Positions 62,345 through 64,000 of a DNA stretch of 64,000 bases are shown one piece after another (positions within the stretch are counted from its first letter, which is position 1; every line of letters begins with the position of its first letter). Source of the stretch: Oscillospiraceae bacterium (lineage in GTDB: Bacteria > Bacillota > Clostridia > Oscillospirales > Acutalibacteraceae); assembly GCA_003514385.1 (NCBI GenBank), contig DOQR01000004.1, positions 173,239-237,238 of the forward strand. Direction: 5' to 3'. A program made the translations under genes and the position numbers. The notes below the pieces were generated by a model that saw only the letters and a program-made list of their open reading frames with translations, searched no databases and was not told the origin of the DNA.

Positions 62345-63343
62345 TTATTCTTTTATGATTTTATAGGCGACATCGGGCGTATCGCTGATTATTGCATCGG
62401 CTCCGATATCGTTGAGACGCTCTATCTCGTCGGGGTCATTTATCGTCCAATACTGCACGGCTATGTTGTAGCGATGCGCATAATCGACCATCTTCTTGGT
62501 TCCGAGGCGGACGATATGGTACTGATTGGCGGGAATCTGGAGCGCATCGTATTTGAACGAATCCTCGCCGAGGTCGAGATTGAGAAGCGCCGCACCGTAG
62601 AATTTAAGCACTTCAGCTATACCTGCCGAGCGAAGCATATCGGGATGCTTTTCATCAACATATTCGGTGACTTCGCCCTTGAATGTACCGAAGATAACGC
62701 GGTCGAGAAGTCCGCGCTTCTTGAGCACATCATAGAGAATATCAACGCCGCGCATACCGTTCTCGCCGCCGTCTTTTATCTCAATAATATAGCTGTATTT
62801 GCCGTGGGATTCGAGCTTGTCGAGCACATCCTCGAGCAGCACCGCGCGCAGATCATCGGGTATTTTATCGCCGCGCAGACCTCTGTAGGGATAGCTGCCG
62901 TCCTCCGCCTGGAAGTTTTCACCGAAGTTTAGCTCGCGCAGCTCGGCATATGTATGGTCAATGGGCTTGACATCCTCATAGCCGAAATATTCGACGGCGT
63001 TTGTAGTTCTGTCGAGCGTATCGTCGTGCAGGAGGATAAGCTTGTTATCCTTTGTGATATGCAGATCAAATTCAAAGATATCTGTATTGAAATCCTTGCT
63101 GTTCATGCACGACTCGAACGCGAGCATCGTGTTTTCGGGCATGATTCCGCCGCCCGAGCGATGTGCGGAGACGAGCGCGGCATCAGCAGTGATATAAGGA
63201 TTGATCTCGCCGCTGTAAGTCATTGCCGCAGGCGTCCACGCCATGAGCGCGGCATACACGCCGACAAAGACGACTACAACAGCTAAAATAATACCAATAA
63301 CTTTTAGCGCGGTTTTCTTTCCGCTCTTCTTTTTCTTTGACAT
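62345..63343 (-). CDS. Glycerophosphodiester phosphodiesterase with N-terminal anchor
   Basis: 332 residues from ATG 63343 (AAGGAG six bases upstream). A basic N-terminus and membrane helix (about 12-36) lead into the GDPD TIM barrel: VSAHRSGGGIMPENTMLAFE (His61, Arg62, Glu70), DIFEFDLHITKDNKLILLHD (about 85-104; the Glu-x-Asp and second His), then KYSYIIEIKDG and the final QYWTINDP and ADAIISDTPD. It releases glycerol-3-phosphate from glycerophosphodiesters, here at the outer membrane face. Ca2+ is usually needed. Confidence 0.95.
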   Translation of the reverse strand: MSKKKKSGKKTALKVIGIILAVVVVFVGVYAALMAWTPAAMTYSGEINPYITADAALVSAHRSGGGIMPENTMLAFESCMNSKDFNTDIFEFDLHITKDNKLILLHDDTLDRTTNAVEYFGYEDVKPIDHTYAELRELNFGENFQAEDGSYPYRGLRGDKIPDDLRAVLLEDVLDKLESHGKYSYIIEIKDGGENGMRGVDILYDVLKKRGLLDRVIFGTFKGEVTEYVDEKHPDMLRSAGIAEVLKFYGAALLNLDLGEDSFKYDALQIPANQYHIVRLGTKKMVDYAHRYNIAVQYWTINDPDEIERLNDIGADAIISDTPDVAYKIIKE

Positions 63344-63371
63344 TTCAGTTCTCCTTTTTCGGCAAAAGCAA

Positions 63372-63412
63372 TGCCTGTTGTGATTGTGTATAAAAACATA
63401 CCACAACAGGCA
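63372..63412 (-). terminator. Inverted repeat after spoIIID
   Basis: Perfect 11-base arms TGCCTGTTGTG / CACAACAGGCA separated by 19 bases; downstream of the spoIIID stop, weak T-run. Confidence 0.65.
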
Positions 63413-63442
63413 GAAAAATGCAATGAATTTTACATAATTTGT

Positions 63443-63706
63443 CTATTTGTTTTCTTCTTTCATGCTTTTGTACTTCTCGCGGGTAGCAAGTCCGCCGCGG
63501 ATATGACGCTGAGCCTTGTTTATATCGAGTATCTCGCGCACCTCGCTGTAAAGCTGGGGATTAAGACTGCGGAGCCTGCGCGCGACATCCATATGTACGG
63601 TCGACTTTGAAACTCCGAACTGTTTTGCCGCCGCCCTGACAGTTGTCTTGTTCTCAACTATATACTCAGCAAGCTCAACGGCTCTCTCCTCTACTATTCC
63701 TTTCAA
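63443..63706 (-). CDS. spoIIID: Sporulation transcription factor SpoIIID
   Basis: 87 residues. The helix-turn-helix is NKTTVRAAAKQFGVSKSTVHM (about 19-39), and the basic second DNA-binding helix region RGGLATREKYKSMKEENK closes the protein, exactly as in SpoIIID. It is a mother-cell regulator made under sigma-E that switches on some and represses other genes before sigma-K. The start is a TTG at 63706, six bases after GGGAGGG. That ribosome binding site is part of a strong hairpin, see below. The downstream gene is a glycerophosphodiesterase on the same strand, behind an inverted repeat. Confidence 0.96.
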   Translation of the reverse strand: MKGIVEERAVELAEYIVENKTTVRAAAKQFGVSKSTVHMDVARRLRSLNPQLYSEVREILDINKAQRHIRGGLATREKYKSMKEENK

Positions 63707-63712
63707 AACGAA

Positions 63713-63758
63713 CCCTCCCGTTTTTCAATGTCGCTAATAGATATGCAAAACGGGAGGG
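63713..63758 (-). promoter_or_regulatory. Hairpin that encloses the spoIIID Shine-Dalgarno
   Basis: Perfect 12-base arms CCCTCCCGTTTT and AAAACGGGAGGG (minus strand) separated by 22 bases; the 3' arm contains the GGGAGGG of spoIIID. In longer transcripts coming from upstream the ribosome binding site would be paired. Confidence 0.7.
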
Positions 63759-63766
63759 CTTTATTC
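63738..63766 (-). promoter_or_regulatory. Sigma-E-like promoter of spoIIID
   Basis: Minus-strand GAATAAA (63760-63766), a 14-base spacer and CATATCTA (63738-63745), close to the sigma-E consensus (GHATATT, 14, CATACAHT). The spacer contains the 5' arm of the hairpin above, so a transcript starting here would lack that arm. Confidence 0.5.
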
Positions 63767-63785
63767 ACTTATTGCAGGGCTTGTT

Positions 63786-64000
63786 TTAAAGAATAAGTAC
63801 AAAAGTGCCGGCGGTTATCAGCGCGCCGCCGAGAACGGTAGTCCAGGTGACCTTTTCGTGCAGAATAACAAACGCAAGCACGATGCTTATAACGACGCTG
63901 AACTTGTCTATCGGCACGACTTTTGACGCCTCGCCGATCTGGAGGGCGTGGTAATAGAACAGCCACGACAGACCGGTTGCAACGCCGGAGAGGATAAGAA
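63786..64000 (-). CDS. EamA/DMT-family transporter, C-terminal part
   Basis: The last 71 codons of a minus-strand gene that extends beyond the window. It has two membrane helices, a first segment ending GLSWLFYYHALQ, and the EamA motif VVPIDKFSVVISIVLAFVIL (about the penultimate helix) with LGGALITAGTFVLIL at the end. Members export or import metabolites. The full gene lies upstream of spoIIID and could feed readthrough transcripts into it. Confidence 0.8.
   Translation of the reverse strand, partial: LILSGVATGLSWLFYYHALQIGEASKVVPIDKFSVVISIVLAFVILHEKVTWTTVLGGALITAGTFVLIL

Overview
The window reads as a chromosomal segment of an anaerobic, endospore-forming Bacillota (Clostridia, possibly an Oscillospirales-like gut or rumen lineage). 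The evidence is spoIIID and both dipicolinate synthase subunits, a T-box leader on proS, sigma-A-type promoters with 16-18 bp spacers, strong GGAGG ribosome binding sites with several TTG starts, a NADH/ferredoxin-linked soluble redox complex instead of respiratory genes, and many glycan-directed enzymes. There is no prophage, insertion sequence or CRISPR array.

Layout: 0-1.6 kb holds the end of a ClpB-like chaperone gene and a broken GH18 gene. 1.6-11 kb is a glycan block: TetR regulator, GH38 alpha-mannosidase, GT4, tRNA-Ala, and an operon for a DUF6056 membrane protein, a PIG-L deacetylase and a GtrB-like GT2. 11-15.6 kb is a sugar catabolic operon (GH109-like oxidoreductase, BadF-type kinase, GH4 6-phospho-beta-glucosidase) plus a Cof-type HAD phosphatase. 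15.8-18.5 kb is tldD-tldE. After a lone GT2 gene, 20-25 kb encodes a NuoE/NuoF/NuoG-GltD-like trimer that looks like a Sporomusa-type (Stn) electron-bifurcating transhydrogenase, followed by tspO and a GH4 alpha-galactosidase.

27-30.3 kb contains small membrane proteins (a zinc-ribbon/TM2 protein with a DUF2752 protein), then a NUDIX gene and an unknown gene, each bounded by copies of a short intergenic repeat and ending at tRNA-Ser. 30.5-37.1 kb is core metabolism and translation: pyk, asnS, a GPH symporter and T-box-controlled proS. 37.2-39.1 kb is an accessory operon encoding a Sel1-repeat protein, an unknown protein interrupted by an in-frame TAG and a frameshifted CFI-box protein. 39-45 kb holds a PHP-domain protein, an MBL-fold protein, a Gfo/Idh/MocA oxidoreductase, a MATE pump and two tRNA-Leu genes.

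45-57 kb is cell-envelope and spore related: a penicillin-binding protein, U32 peptidase, MltG, 5-formyl-THF cyclo-ligase, DJ-1, GNAT, DUF2156, dpaAB, and divergently murC, an HD hydrolase and a CmpB-like membrane protein. 57-64 kb has a DUF4474 protein, a MacA/MacB-like pair without its ATPase, a lipoprotein, a glycerophosphodiesterase, spoIIID with an unusual leader hairpin and the end of an EamA transporter.

The points most worth following are the Stn-like complex, the CFI-box/Sel1 operon with its two interrupted genes, the spoIIID leader in which the Shine-Dalgarno lies in a hairpin whose other arm sits inside a sigma-E-like promoter, and the repeat-delimited single-gene modules beside tRNA-Ser. 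All promoters, terminators and family assignments were made by eye; no searches were run.
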